From: Lingula anatina
Lineage: Eukaryota > Brachiopoda > Lingulata > Lingulida > Lingulidae
Assembly: GCF_001039355.2 (NCBI RefSeq)
Contig: NW_019773677.1
Location: 1 to 62,080 of the forward strand
Direction of reading: 5' to 3'
DNA length: 62,080 nucleotides
The notes under the pieces are model-generated. The model was not told the DNA's origin. It saw nothing but the letters and a program-made list of their open reading frames with translations, and made no database searches. Positions 26,190 through 38,900 of the stretch are shown here, one piece after another. The position numbers and the translations under genes were made by a program. The first letter of the stretch is position 1; each line of letters begins with the position of its first letter.

Positions 26190-28771
26190 GATATGATGAT
26201 AATGAGGATGATGATGAAAATTTATTTCTGAAAATTATGCTAAACAAACATTTTGTCTCTTTTAACAAATATAATCAATATATCACACAAATGTCTTCAG
26301 GTCAGCCAAAACTGGGTTTATATGACCTGTCAGTTATTTAGAACTAAATTACGTGTGAAATGAGAAATGTTAATTATATCTGTAATGGGAAAAATTAAAT
26401 ATAAATCTGTATTATATTTTAGAATATTTCATCTCAAGTGGAGCTGAAAACAAATAGTACAGAAGGCATAAGTTTTAAATTCAGATCAGAATGCTTAGGG
26501 TGAGTCTTTGTTATATATAAAAAAAGTTTTTTGTCATATCTTATATACTCCTGCACTTGGCAAAGTTGAAAAAATACAATTAATTTGGATTGCATTTAAG
26601 ATCTGTAAATTATTTAATTGCAAATTTGCTGATGTAGCAGATATTTTTTTTTTATTTCAAGCAAAGCATTTAGTATTAAGTTGTGTAACACATGTTGATA
26701 ACACATTATGATTTTTTAGGACCAAAAAGATGAACACAAACAAATGTTTGGGACTGAAAACTGGACAGAGTGTAAGAATTTTGATCTGCTGATGAAATAA
26801 TAATAACACAATAATATTAGAAAATCTTGATCTGAATTCAAATACTCTCATTTGTAAGGACCAATTAATTCCTTAGGTAACAGGGAAAAATAAAATGAGT
26901 AATTCTACTAAATAAGATGTCACAGTACCTAAAGCTTTTTCATATGATGACGCCCCATAGTTTTTCACATCTGACTTTACTTGACAGTGTTTAATTGTGA
27001 TACAAAGTGCATATATAAAGTGCATAATTTTATATATTTTTTCAAGCTGAAGTAATGCCATGATTCAGTTTCACCTGCTATATAATTTCCCAACAGATGA
27101 CATTTGATATAGAGATGACAGTAACCTAGTTATTAATGATTAAACCAATCAGTTGACCTGCTACATAATTTCCTGCCAGGTGACATTTGATGTGGAGATG
27201 ACAGTTACCCAGTGTCCAAAGGATCCCACACAGAAGAGCCGTGTGGTGGAAATCTCCCCTGGTGGTGGTTTGGGAGAGAAACTCGTCCTGAACTTGGAGT
27301 TCATGTGCGAGTGTGACTGCGAGCTCCCTGCCAATGAGGTATGTTCATGTTCATTTTTGCATTGAACATACCTTGCTTTTAACTTCAAGACAAACATTAC
27401 TTTTTGGGGCCTTGAAATAAATAAGATGATTATGTTAGTCGTTTGCAGTGATTTTCTGTGCATTACGGTCACTTCACAACAAGAGAAGCAGATGAGCAAT
27501 TAACTGAATAATGACATCACATAGTGTTTAACTGAGATCTCCTCTAATTGTAATTTGCATATTACATCAGAGAGGTCACTGGTGTTTAGCAGGCTCTGTT
27601 CTCTTTTAGGAACATCTAAATTAAATGCAGTTTTGGTCCTGGTTACACAATGACATAAAACACACAGGACACGCTCATTTTATATAATTTAAATACATTA
27701 TATATATATATATATTCCAGGTGCCATTAAGTCCCCTGTGTGAGGGTCAGGGTACATACCAGTGTGGTATATGTCAGTGTGACGCGGGGTTTGCAGGAAG
27801 ACGCTGTGAGTGTGAGACAGACAAGGAGTCCACAGAGGCTCTGGATGCACAGTGTAGAAGGTAACAGGCACCTTGGTTACAATCTATATATCTGTCTGTC
27901 TGCTTGCCTGTACATAAGTACATCCATCCTTTTATTTAAGAGCACACTGGTGCAAAGTAGTAACTAAATGAGATTTAGTTTTGATTGTGGACTTGTGAAA
28001 CTTTCTTCTAAACTTATTTCCAGGCGCACAGGCCCAATTCATACAGACAGTATTTTCTGCTCCAACAAAAGTCAGTGCATATATATGTGTGTGTGTGTGT
28101 TAACTTAGTTGTTATCACTTTTCCAGACCCAATTCTACAGACCTCACCATCTGCTCTAACAAAGGCCAGTGTATATGTGGGGCGTGTACTTGTTTACCAG
28201 ATTACCGCGGACCCTTGTGTGAGTGCAATGACTTCAGCTGTGATAATTTTGAGGATCAGTTGTGTGGTGGTGAGTATTTTGGGATCTTTTTTTGGTCAGA
28301 TTACCGATTTTTATCCAAATATTTGATCAGTTTAAAAATTGCTTACAGATTGACCAAAGCATCATTGGGAAAGTATATTATGTATGAATGCAAAGCACCA
28401 ATGCTTACTTTTCATTTGAAAATTTATGGTTAAATCAAAGTGAATATCTTTTGGTTTCCATGTAAAATGTGATGAATGCCTTCATATGAAAACACCAGCT
28501 ATCACTACTGTAACTGTAACATGACATAATTATGTTGCCTAAGACAAAAATGTATGCATAAATTTATCATAGATCTGTATCGAGAATATGAATTATTATG
28601 ATTATACTGAAACTTGCCTTCATACCTGTATAATATGAATATTTCTGTATTCAGGACCTACCAGAGGCACCTGTGTATGTGGCAAGTGTGTGTGTAATGA
28701 AGGTTACAGTGGCAATGCCTGTAGCTGTCCAGAAAGTAAAGAGAATTGTATAGCCTCTAGTGGGGTAAGTG

Positions 28772-28811
<40 letters not shown>

Positions 28812-30367
28812 AAGGTGTGTAATGAAAGTTATCTGTGTGATACTGCCATATTATAACACTGTGTGATGGTGACATTTTGTCCTCTCTGTTCCAGGAGTGT
28901 AATGGCTATGAGGTGTGAGTGTGTGCGGAGTCTGTTTAAAATCCAGTACAGCTAAGATGTCATATATGAAATATACTATAACCCTGTGTGATGCTGATAT
29001 TGTTTTCTCTCTATATTCCAGGAAGAGTGTAATGGCTATGGACAGTGTGTATGTGTGTGTGGAGTCTAGTTATATACCAGTACAGCTAAGATGTTATATA
29101 TGATTTCCCTGTGTGATGCTGATATTTTCTTCTCTCTCTTCCAGGAAGAGTGTAATGGCTATGGACAGTGTGTGTGTGGTGTATGTCAGTGTAGACTGGA
29201 GTCAGGACACTCTGGTCCCACATGTGAGGACTGCCCTGTGAGTATTATTATTAGTAGTAGTAGTAGTAGTAGTCATAGTAGTAGCAGTAGTAGTAGTTGT
29301 GGTGGTATCTCTGCTACATATTAAATTTTTTCAGTGATAGATAATAAGATGGATGCTACACTTAATGTATGATTAAATGTTGTCTTAAAAGTTGTCATTT
29401 GCAGTCGTCATTCCTTAGGGATGCCTGCTGTACACTGTGTGTCCAAAATATAGCATTCAGTTTCAGAGACTTTATAACTTAAATGTAGAACACTACTTTA
29501 GACATATCGAGGATTATGTGAGGAATGTATATAATATAATATAATATATAACCATCATGTATTGCACTTCTGTAATATTTCAGACACGTCCAGTACTATG
29601 TGAAGAAACCAAACTGTGTGTCCATTGTACAGCATTTCGTTCTGGAGACAATATTTAACATTGTATGACATAAAACTATCATCTATAACTCTACTGGACC
29701 TTTATATTTCAGACATGTCCAGGGTTATGTGAGGAAACCAAGCTGTACGTTCAATGTGCAGCATTCAATTCTGGAGACTATGTAATAACATATAACATAT
29801 AACTATCATCTGTAACACTTCTATAATATTTCAGACATGTCCAGGACTATGTGAAGAAACTAAGCTTTGTGTCCAGTGTACAGCATTCAATTCTGGAGAA
29901 TACTCCCCAGAGTACTGCAAGGCTAACTGTACCAACATAGAGATGGTCCCAGATGTGCAGAGTGAGTGGCTAAGTTGTGATGATTTATTTTCTAACTAAG
30001 GGAGATAACACTGCAGCCAATTGTGAAATAGACTGTGGCCTAGTTTTTTTTTATCTGTATAGAGACATTTTGTATCATAGTAATGGTTTCACTTAAATCA
30101 GTGTTAAACTTACTGAACTGTGCAGATAATTATTTTACAACTAGAGAAAAGACAACACTTACAGAAATGAACCACATGTTACATACCCCAAATATACCGA
30201 GAAATGGAGATTGAAGATAAATGTTTTTGCTCCCCGTATATCTTATTATGAGTATCATGAACATTCATTGAGCTTTATCACCCAGTGGCACACTGCAGGT
30301 GGATAGAGTCCTGTATTGTACAATCAGATGTGGAATAACCAAGTTTTTTTGAGGCATTGGGTGTTTT

Positions 30368-30406
<39 letters not shown>

Positions 30407-30791
30407 TTTTAAAGAGGAATCATATGTAGGTTTGTTTTCTTTCTTCAGAGTACAGTGATGAGAAGATAAAATTCTGCCAGTTCAAAGATGATGATGACTG
30501 TGAATTTTACTACAACTATGAGTATGTCGGCAATAAGAAGAATATCTACATCAAAGTACAACAAACGAAAGGTTGGTTTTAAAATGGATCTTTGAATTGG
30601 TAGTTGTGAATTATTTTGATGCATGCAGTATTTAAAAGTGACATAGAAAAATAATTTTATTACCTTCAGAATAAATTGATGAAATAAAAAAGCAGAAGAA
30701 AAAATATTTTAAGAAAATAAAAGTATAATGAAAATTTTAAAAAGCAAACAAAATACTTAGAAAAACATGAGTCATGACTATGTATGATAAT

Positions 30792-30848
<57 letters not shown>

Positions 30849-31701
30849 TAGGATGCCAGTTTATCAAACATAAAGCACACTTTTAAGGTAAATTCTTATT
30901 TATAGTCTAACTTCACAACAGACTATCTACTATCTTCATTCAATTTTATTTTCAATTTTATTATTAAAAAAAAACTCCACCATTGCTCTCACATGAATCT
31001 ATTTCCAGCCTGCCCTGCCCAGGCCAATGTATTAGCCATAGTACTGGGGGTGATAGCAGGGATTGTAGCTATAGGACTGGCTATACTGCTGATCTGGAAG
31101 ATACTTACTACCATTAACTTCACATTAATCTATTTCCAGCCTGTCCTGCCCAGGCCAATGTATTAGCCATAGTACTGGGGGTGATAGCAGGGATTGTAGC
31201 CATAGGACTGGCTATACTGCTGATCTGGAAGATACTCACCACCATTAATGACAGGAGAGAGTTCGCCAAGTTTGAGAAAGAGAGAGAGCAGGCGAAATGG
31301 GATACTGTAAGTTGAAGAAAATGCTCTTAAAGTAGAAGAAAACTGAACTGTTTTTCTCCAAAGTTTTTCTCCAGCTTTTAGTAAGAGATGTTTCACTTGT
31401 GATGTATTGAATTTTTATATAATTTTGTAATTTTCAGCGACTTTTTTTTACAGTTTTTGGTTTAATTGGTTCCAATCATGGTGATATAATACATTGAATC
31501 AGCTCTGTTAAATAAATGACATATATTTAAATATTTCCATAAATTCAGTTGAATGGTGAATTATGATAATCATTTTATTTTTAGTATTATAATCAGTGGC
31601 TTAATTTTCGTAATTTTTTCCTCTTTTAGGCTGAAAATCCCATCTTCAAACAAGCCACTTCCACATTCAAGAACCCCACATATGAGGGACAGAAAAGCTG
31701 A
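20063..31701 (+). CDS. ITGB: Integrin beta subunit, 22 coding exons, 797 aa
   Basis: Type I cell-adhesion receptor subunit that pairs with an alpha subunit at the plasma membrane. Exons: 20063-20132, 20416-20516, 20965-21084, 21389-21470, 21777-21908, 22022-22118, 22424-22517, 22750-22836, 24174-24257, 25632-25709, 25945-26130, 26423-26499, 26720-26771, 27180-27338, 27721-27860, 28127-28269, 28655-28764, 29145-29237, 29835-29961, 30449-30571, 31140-31306, 31630-31701. Phases agree throughout. Order: signal peptide, PSI domain ([18 protein letters not shown]), hybrid domain with inserted beta-I domain ([36 protein letters not shown]), four cysteine-rich I-EGF modules, beta-tail, one transmembrane helix ([20 protein letters not shown]), then a tail with [15 protein letters not shown] and NPTY. 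The MIDAS DxSxS is intact, but the ADMIDAS Asp pair is replaced by Ile-His. The proximal tail motif is NPIF rather than NPxY. Vertebrate subtype orthology cannot be assigned by eye; the tail is beta1-like. Confidence 0.97.
25838..25906. repeat. (TC)n(AC)n compound microsatellite
   Basis: A TC tract runs into an AC tract about 40 bp before the acceptor of the integrin exon at 25945. The same compound form occurs at 61065-61134. Confidence 0.9.
26151..26189. repeat. (TAA)n microsatellite
   Basis: About 13 TAA units, 20 bp after the donor of integrin exon 25945-26130. Confidence 0.88.
27060..27133 (+). pseudogene. Echo of the hybrid-domain exon 5' end
   Basis: A degenerate copy of the acceptor region and exon start lies 83 bp upstream of the real exon (27180). 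CACCTGCTATATAATTTCC and ATGACATTTGAT match CACCTGCTACATAATTTCC-type sequence and GTGACATTTGAT. The echo reads in frame to a TAG at 27124-27126-equivalent (ACC TAG against ACC CAG) and has no donor. Confidence 0.8.
28021..28085 (+). pseudogene. Echo of the I-EGF exon at 28127
   Basis: After a CACAG acceptor-like sequence, 28032 onward repeats the exon start (CCCAATTC, ACAGAC, TCTGCTC, AACAAA, CAGTG, ATAT) at an offset of 95 bp, then runs into a TG repeat. It is diverged and lacks a donor. Confidence 0.75.
28865..29080 (+). pseudogene. Two echoes of the I-EGF exon at 29145
   Basis: Starts at 28895 and 29022 repeat the acceptor (TTCCAG) and GAGTGTAATGGCTATG of the real exon at 29145. Offsets are 127 and 123 bp, and the preceding intron text (CTGTGTGATG, CTCTCT) is repeated as well. 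Copy 1 stops after GAGGTG at TGA. Copy 2 stops at TAG soon after GGAGTC. Only the third copy continues to a good donor (CCT then GTGAGT at 29238). Confidence 0.88.
29241..29297. repeat. (AGT)n microsatellite
   Basis: Imperfect AGT repeats directly after the donor of integrin exon 29145-29237. Confidence 0.85.
29431..29790 (+). pseudogene. Three echoes of the beta-tail exon at 29835
   Basis: Copies start at 29584 and 29713, each behind TTCAG, and repeat ACA(T/C)GTCCAG, TATGTGA(A/G)GAAAC and GCATTC of the real exon. Offsets are 129 and 122 bp. A more decayed fragment lies at 29431-29478 (ACTGTGTGTCC, GCATTCAG). The two clear copies run in frame for about 25-30 codons to TAA. Only the fourth unit reaches a donor at 29962. 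Confidence 0.88.
30367..30412. repeat. (TTTA)n microsatellite
   Basis: Tetranucleotide repeat of about 11 units in an integrin intron. A similar tract lies at 42979-43022. Confidence 0.85.
30794..30846. repeat. (GT)n microsatellite
   Basis: About 26 GT units in the integrin intron before the transmembrane exon. Confidence 0.92.
31000..31139 (+). pseudogene. Near-identical upstream copy of the transmembrane exon (possible alternative acceptor)
   Basis: An acceptor (TATTTCCAG) at 31007-31008 opens a copy of the exon that starts at 31140, offset 131 bp, with only a few differences over about 100 bases. It encodes the entire transmembrane helix and WKILTTIN, then continues without a donor through the second copy's acceptor and stops at TAG 31164-31166. 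If this acceptor were used, the receptor would keep its membrane anchor but lose the DRREF, NPIF and NPTY tail. The real exon is the second copy, which has a donor at 31307. Confidence 0.85.
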
Positions 31702-34700
31702 GCTAAGAGACCAAGATAAAAAAATTACCAGAGAGGCAAAGTAAATTGTAGTAATTCCAGGAGAAAGTGCCATGTGTCGAGGAAAGGGAGTGATATTTAT
31801 TGACATTGTTGCACTATCCTGTAGAAAATGCACTTGTTGGTATTGTGGTAGGATAAAACAAGAGCCTTTTTTTTTTTTTTTTTTTTTGAAAAATGTTAAA
31901 ATTTAGTCATTTTGGCTGCTCAGAAAGTGAAGATGTCTCAGTTTTGCTACAGTTCATCATTGATTGGGTGTAATATTAGTTATTTTGGTTAAAAATACTA
32001 CGTACGTACTAAGCATGACTTAGGTGCTGTATGGCTGTGTTGTGCATATTATACATATATCATGTATATGCGTTATGTGCATTGATTCACATGTGCATAT
32101 AATGCTGAATTTCTTGATGGTGACACAGTTCTGGGACAAATAAGCAGCAGTCCTGAATACCTTTTTAGTGCATTTATTTATATATTTATTTATTTATTTA
32201 TTTATTTATTCAAAAATTAAATGATAGTAATGTATCGTGTGTCTGAGAAAAAAGAAATTTAGAAAATGGATGGATACAAAATTCAGATCACAGTCAACAT
32301 TGAAAAAGTTTCAAGAAGTTTCAAGTGACCAGTTGCCAAAGATTTGTGACACTGAGGTTCTGTGACTCTGGCAGTGAATAGGGGAGATTATTTTCTGGCA
32401 TTTTTATTTGAATTTTTGTTGCATTTAGATTATTTTCAAGTCCGTGAACTTAGCAATGAATTGAATTTTTAAGTGGCCAGTCACAAGTATAAGGTAAAGA
32501 AAAAAATCAGAAAGGTCAGGATTAGTGAACTTCATTATGTACCCTATTCTTATTTAAATTGTTATCATTATACTGGAAACCATGGGTTCAGTTGATGATT
32601 TTATCAGTTGTATGGGATTTTATTTGTAAATGCTGCTGAATTATATATTATTATCTCACTGTTGAAACTGCCTTTTAGGATACAAACTATATAATTGTAA
32701 CATATGCCAAAAAGTGGGTCTGTGTAAATAGAACAGTCTCAGTGCTTTTTAGTTACTTGTAATTAATATGTTTGTATTACCTGTGTATCTTATTGATCAA
32801 AGTGAAAAATCATAGCCTAGATAATCATTTAGATGAAGTCATATGAGTAACATGTAATATGTAGAGAATGAGATTCTACATGTATGTCCTAAGTTTCTTT
32901 TCTCTGTGTAGATTTTGTAGTCACAGTTGAGTTAATATCAGATGAAATGACATGATATTATAACAGACATTGCTGAAAAAGGCATTAATTAGGCCTTGTA
33001 TTAGATTTATTTACAATGTACTGTGACCTACACAATGTGCAATTGACACGTTGCTTATCACTATGTATACTGTTGGTAGGTTAAGCTGAATTTTTATAAT
33101 GCTGAAAGCTTTAATTGTATCAATAGCTGTGTGGTATCCCATGTATTTATAGCCCAGATTGTGCTTTAAAATGGACAAATGTGAAAAAGAATTCTTATTG
33201 TAAGTATCATTTGACTTGTATTTAAGTAAGGATGAAACTGTTGCTTAAATTTGCTTTCTATCATGTTGTTCAATTTTTGGAATCTTTCAACCAACCACAA
33301 ATCAAGAGGTTTAAGTGATGAAAATGGTTAATAGTAGAAGTGTGCATGACATTATGAAACAAATTTTAAAGAAGTTTTGGGTATTTATATCTTGGTGTTT
33401 TGCTAACATAAAATAGAACACAGCCTAGAATTGTGTTGGCAGCAATTCACCTATAAAACTTTGCATTGAAGACTTTGAGGTCCGTTCTCAGTGTAACTGC
33501 CAGTAAGTAACTTTTACAGTGCATTTAAACTGCCATCTTATTATTTACATTGCTTTGTATTTAAATATTCGTGCTTGCCTCAGGTCCTGAAATAAAGAAA
33601 TATGAACATTTTTAGGAAAAGGAAAGTTGCATAGTAAGTATTGCAAGTTAAATTCAAATACCCGAGTTTGGAGAGGTTTAAGAGAGTAAATTAATCCTTC
33701 AAAAGAGCAACAGTCCCGTTCTAATATTTTTGTTATCTTATTATTCAATAAGGAGCAAGAAGAAACCTATAAAAATCTAAGACTTAGAGACCATCCTGTT
33801 AAATTTCCTTTACTTATTTGTTCAGTTCTTCATACATAAAAATTAAACTTTGAGGTGTACTAACAAAGGTACTTATAGTCTGTTCATGGTCAAGTCTTGG
33901 GTCTCTAGTATGGAGGTGTCTGGTTACTAACTGGATGCAGGCACTTTCTATCACATATAACTGCCTTTTTGCATTTTCCTTATTTTATTAAGAAAATGTA
34001 TATGATTTAATATTGTGCTGCAATTCAAGTGCCCTTTCAACACATTTGTAAGGACTGGATGTTAAATTAAAATTATTCCATTCACTATATGTTTTAGAAA
34101 CACAGTTTATTATGCAGAGAAATGTGCGAGTGAGCAGTTGTAGATGATTTCATTAAGTCCACATTTAAAATGTTGCATTTGCTTTGCTATTTATATACAC
34201 AGCAAAATGTAGTGAAGGATATAGACTGGACCTGTAGAGGTTAGATCTGTATTTATGGACCCAAAAAATATGTATTAGAATCTAAATGTTCTGTGTTCTG
34301 GTTTACATTATATGACCCAACTTTTTATCTATAAAATACTTTTTCTTTTGTGTAAACTAATAACATTTTGCATATTTAAAAACTTCCTGTAGGAATCTTT
34401 TTCAACCCATTGTAATTCCTCATTTTATTTTCCCTTATTTTTCATTCCATATATGTGTAGTGCATATGAATTATTATTTTTTGTAAACATACGCAAGCAA
34501 GGAATTTGCGAAATGCTGTAACAAAATGTATCATGATTTGTAGTTTATCTTTTTTGTTGCATTTGTCCAAAATTTGAATTTATTTTAATTAAAATTTCTC
34601 ATCTGTGCTCAGTATGGCTATTATACTGATTACAGATGCATTGGTAATCCAATTAAAATTTTTTCGGAAAACAAGACTCGGTACTAACAGTGAGTAGTCC

Positions 34701-34840
34701 TTTTATGGTTTCACAGTTATATCATTTTAATTAAGAAATTATAGAAATTGAAAAATCATTTCTCATTATATGCTTTTTTTCATAGGTCACAATTATAATA
34801 TGTAAACTAATATTCAATAAAACAACTTTTCTTTACAAGC
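31702..34840 (+). other. Integrin beta 3' UTR
   Basis: The stop TGA is at 31699-31701. AT-rich non-coding sequence follows to a canonical AATAAA at 34816-34821, trailed by a T/GT-rich stretch (GGTTTTATTTTGAC) typical of a cleavage site. It contains a T homopolymer (31867-31887) and TTTA repeats near 32175-32210. No other gene was recognised. Confidence 0.65.
34816..34821 (+). terminator. Polyadenylation signal AATAAA of the integrin gene
   Basis: Canonical hexamer followed about 20 bases later by a T-rich downstream element. It is the most 3' candidate before the assembly gap. Confidence 0.55.
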
Positions 34841-34967
34841 TGGTTTTATTTTGACTTCTGTCCAGTAAATTTGACTTTTTATCTCTCTTTTGTGGATGAT
34901 TGTTGGAAACAAAGTTGTAAAGTAATGAATATCAACACAAGCAGAATGTAGCTAAACAAGTAATAAA

Positions 34968-35082
34968 GCAGATCCAGATATTTTCTGACAGTTTTCCCAA
35001 TTATCTTTGTTTATCCAGCCTCCATTCTGCTGTCAATGTAAACTTAATAACCTAACTTTGATCGTCATATGTTCGCCCCTGT
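34968..35082. mobile_element. Probable degraded third copy of the CAGGGGCGGAT MITE
   Basis: TTTTCTGACAG, TTATCTTTGTTTATCCA and CCTCCATT parallel the opening part of the copy at 54741, and the end reads CGCCCCTG. It is partial and diverged, and lies between the integrin poly(A) signal and the assembly gap. Confidence 0.55.
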
Positions 35083-35185
35083 AAAGTTTAACTAAACAAT
35101 CAAATTTTAAACATTGTACTCTTCAGTAACATGCCAACAAATTGCAATATGGCACCATGGTTCACATCCTGACACTGGTACCAAC

Positions 35186-35705
35186 NNNNNNNNNNNNNNN
35201 NNNNNNNNNNNNNNNNNNNNNNNNNNNNNNNNNNNNNNNNNNNNNNNNNNNNNNNNNNNNNNNNNNNNNNNNNNNNNNNNNNNNNNNNNNNNNNNNNNNN
35301 NNNNNNNNNNNNNNNNNNNNNNNNNNNNNNNNNNNNNNNNNNNNNNNNNNNNNNNNNNNNNNNNNNNNNNNNNNNNNNNNNNNNNNNNNNNNNNNNNNNN
35401 NNNNNNNNNNNNNNNNNNNNNNNNNNNNNNNNNNNNNNNNNNNNNNNNNNNNNNNNNNNNNNNNNNNNNNNNNNNNNNNNNNNNNNNNNNNNNNNNNNNN
35501 NNNNNNNNNNNNNNNNNNNNNNNNNNNNNNNNNNNNNNNNNNNNNNNNNNNNNNNNNNNNNNNNNNNNNNNNNNNNNNNNNNNNNNNNNNNNNNNNNNNN
35601 NNNNNNNNNNNNNNNNNNNNNNNNNNNNNNNNNNNNNNNNNNNNNNNNNNNNNNNNNNNNNNNNNNNNNNNNNNNNNNNNNNNNNNNNNNNNNNNNNNNN
35701 NNNNN
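35186..35705. other. Assembly gap of 520 N, flanked by a C15 tract
   Basis: All bases are N. The right edge is a homopolymer C run (35706-35720), a typical place for a contig to break. Open frames drawn across it are meaningless. Confidence 1.
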
Positions 35706-35927
35706 CCCCCCCCCCCCCCCGAGTTCCAGAGGAGACAAGGAAACCCATTCCATGATAACGTTTGTGTTAACATCTCTGCCCTCCTTGAATACTCCAAAGG
35801 CCCCTGTTATCTTTAAGTTAACATACAGATATGTTGCCAGCCTCCTTAATTACACTGCATCATTAATGTGATATTTTCAAGACCCGTCTGCCCTATTTCC
35901 TGGTTCTGTCCTTAGGCTGCCAGTTGT

Positions 35928-38900
35928 TCACCTTTCGCTGTGGGCTACTTTCACTTTTTTCTCTGCAGGTTCGTCCCATTCTTCGTCAAGTTCGTCCAGC
36001 CAATCACCCGTTAGCTCTTCTTCCACACTCATTACATTTCCTTCCTCCTTCAGCCTCTCTGCTGCCAGCTGTTCCCCCTTTGCAGTGCTCTCCTTGCTGC
36101 CATTTGATACAAACTGTAGCATGCTTCTTTGACCTCCAGGATGTTCAGATTTTTGATTGGATGAAGATGCCACAGTTTGGTTGATGGCAGTAACATTGTC
36201 TTGAACCTCTGGAATGTCACTTTCCTCCATGAAAGATTCTTCAAAATAGGAGAGGATATCTTTCTGTTTCTTGTCCTACAACAGCAAATGATGATGCATT
36301 TATCTAAATATTACAGTATAAAATATTCACTGAAGAGACAATCTTCTGGAATAAATGTTAATAAATGGCTGCTTTTCTTTTAATTATTAAATGTCTTCAT
36401 TGCCTGTGTTTTACAAAAAGTTCTTTTCTTACAAAGTTCGTTTACCTTATATGCAAGCTCATTTCTAAGTTATATGAAACAAAAAAATTTACTACATTTT
36501 AAAGTACCACATATCAAGAATCTAACTCAAATATGAGGATGCCTTATTTTATTTCTATGACTAAATATTTTCTCATTTCAAACAATTACTATTTTGGGCT
36601 ACCTTAAGTACTGTAGTGTCAGCCTCAGAAAAGTCCTCCTTGCTTAGACCAACCTTGCCCAGCACTGACAGCTTCTTCTGTACTAGAGGCCTGAAACAGT
36701 AGGAGGCTCATTTTCCAGGGACAGCCATTTTGTTCTACCAGTTATTAATATGTGCATAAAATAGTTACAAATGTTCCCGACAAGAATGTTTCTTTGAGGG
36801 AAATATTACCAAACGTGACAATATTATACTTAGTTATTACAAATTTTATCAATTTGGCTCGAAGATTAGTTTTGCATGGGAATAATGCTTGCAACCAAAT
36901 CACTGAAGAAAAAACATTGACATTCATTGATGAAATGAATTCCTTTCTCTTGGTCTCTTGGAGATGTACAAAGAATTGTTACCAGGTTTGTGGCCAAGAA
37001 TAAAGGAGTAAAAATTCTAAAATTTTATTCTCACAAAGCTGAGATGTTTTTAAGACTGATGAAAATTTGTGACAAACCAAAGAAGCCAAAAAAGTTCCAC
37101 TCAAATTGCTAAAAATAATTAAAACATGCTTCTTAATTTTCCTTCAAAAAGATTTCATGAACATTAAAACCAACACTTACCAAATATAATCATCTGCAGT
37201 CTTCCGTGCCACCAGATAGTGAATGTTGACTGAGTCTTGCTGTCCAATACGATGACAGCGATCTTCTGCCTGAACCAGAATCTGAAAAAGGTACAAACTG
37301 CTACATTATTGTGGCCAAAAGAAAACAAAACTGGTTCTTATACTGACACAGAAGTTATTGTGTTCTTATAATTCTTATAAAGTTAAAACTCTTTACTAGC
37401 CTGGCGTCTCTCTAAGTGGGCAATTATCTCTGGCTAGTGCTTTTTATGGTGCAGTATTATTAGGAAATACCCTGCTCACCAATATGCATTTAATTTTGTG
37501 ACTAAACATACACAAATACAACCAGAGAAACATCCACTAAGCCTTTGCACACAAACATACAGAAGAGTGGACAAACTAGTCCAAGGGTCAAATACAGCCG
37601 ATCCACTAGAATACTTCCCCACAGGGTGTCTTTTCAGTGGCTTTTAGCGAATTAAACGGCAAGCTTTGTAGTGGGTCGCCATATATATGACCCTCGGACT
37701 AGTTAGCCCCCTTTTCTGAATGGAGCCATAGACTTACTCCTGGATTCCAGAAGAGTTCAGCAAACACCACCAGGGCAGCGCTAGTGAGGTTGAGACCTGC
37801 ATTGGCGGCAGTGATGGACAATATGGCAACCATGATATCATCGTGGGTCTGGAATTTCTGGCAGAAAAAGTTACGCTGCTCTGGGTTAGTCTTCCCATCA
37901 ATTCTAATGTAGCCATACCCCTGCAAACAAAATTATTATAATAAAGCATAAAAATATATGTGTGACATCACTGCTGCAGTGTATGGAAAACTGAACTGCA
38001 GATGACTTTTGAATAAATTTATAATGGAAGGGGGAGGAAATATTTCGGTGCTATACTTAATGTATTGTGGTATAACTAAATTGCTTTAAAAGACATTGCA
38101 AATTTCATGAACCTATGAAGCATCACAATGTTATTAAATAAAACTTTTCACTTTTTACACTAAATTAAAGCTGCACCTTCAGAGCTTTTAGCCACTCTGT
38201 GGTCTTCCAGTGTTACTATGTGTTACTACGAGCGAAAATACTGCTGTTTGGTAAATACATTGTACCTCCTTCCTCACTGCCTCTTCTAAGGCATCTAGCA
38301 CCTCTTTATGGTGAGCAAACACCAGGAACTTGTGGCCGCTTTCCAGTAGGTCGATCACATAATCTCTACAGGAAAATAATAATTATAATAAAATATTGTA
38401 ATGAATAAATCGCAATGGCAATTAACATTACAGTTTTTATTACACAATAATAAAAATTCATTCAGCTAAAACATTAGAAACTGATTTCCTTAAACACACC
38501 AAAGCTAAAAATATAAAACAATGAATAAATACAAAGTAAAGGAAATGATTATACAGAATTAAAAATTGTAACTATTGAAGAAACAAAATAGCAATAAAAC
38601 TGTGGAAAGAAATAAGTATAAATTCTAACCTCAATTGGTAACTCTGTGGAATGCCATTCACGCAAAAAATGCAGACGTCAATTCAACAATCTATCGGCAC
38701 TATTTAACAGCCAAAGTTCTATATAACTCAATTCAGAGTTTCACCTTAGTATAACTTACTTGCAAATCTATGCAAATTATTACTCTACCTAAATACATGT
38801 ATTTATCTACATAAGTAGCCTAATTAACATATCATACTTTAAATGTGATGTCTTAACAATTATATTTATTTTACCTGACAGCCTTCACTTTTGCCTGTCC

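Noticed and set aside
35100-35816. Several 210-224-codon open frames on both strands
   Set aside because: They exist only because the 520 N bases contain no stop codons. The real flanks give no protein homology.
36752-37003. 83-codon plus-strand ORF in a SMARCAL1 intron
   Set aside because: No motif and no supporting splice or poly(A) signals.
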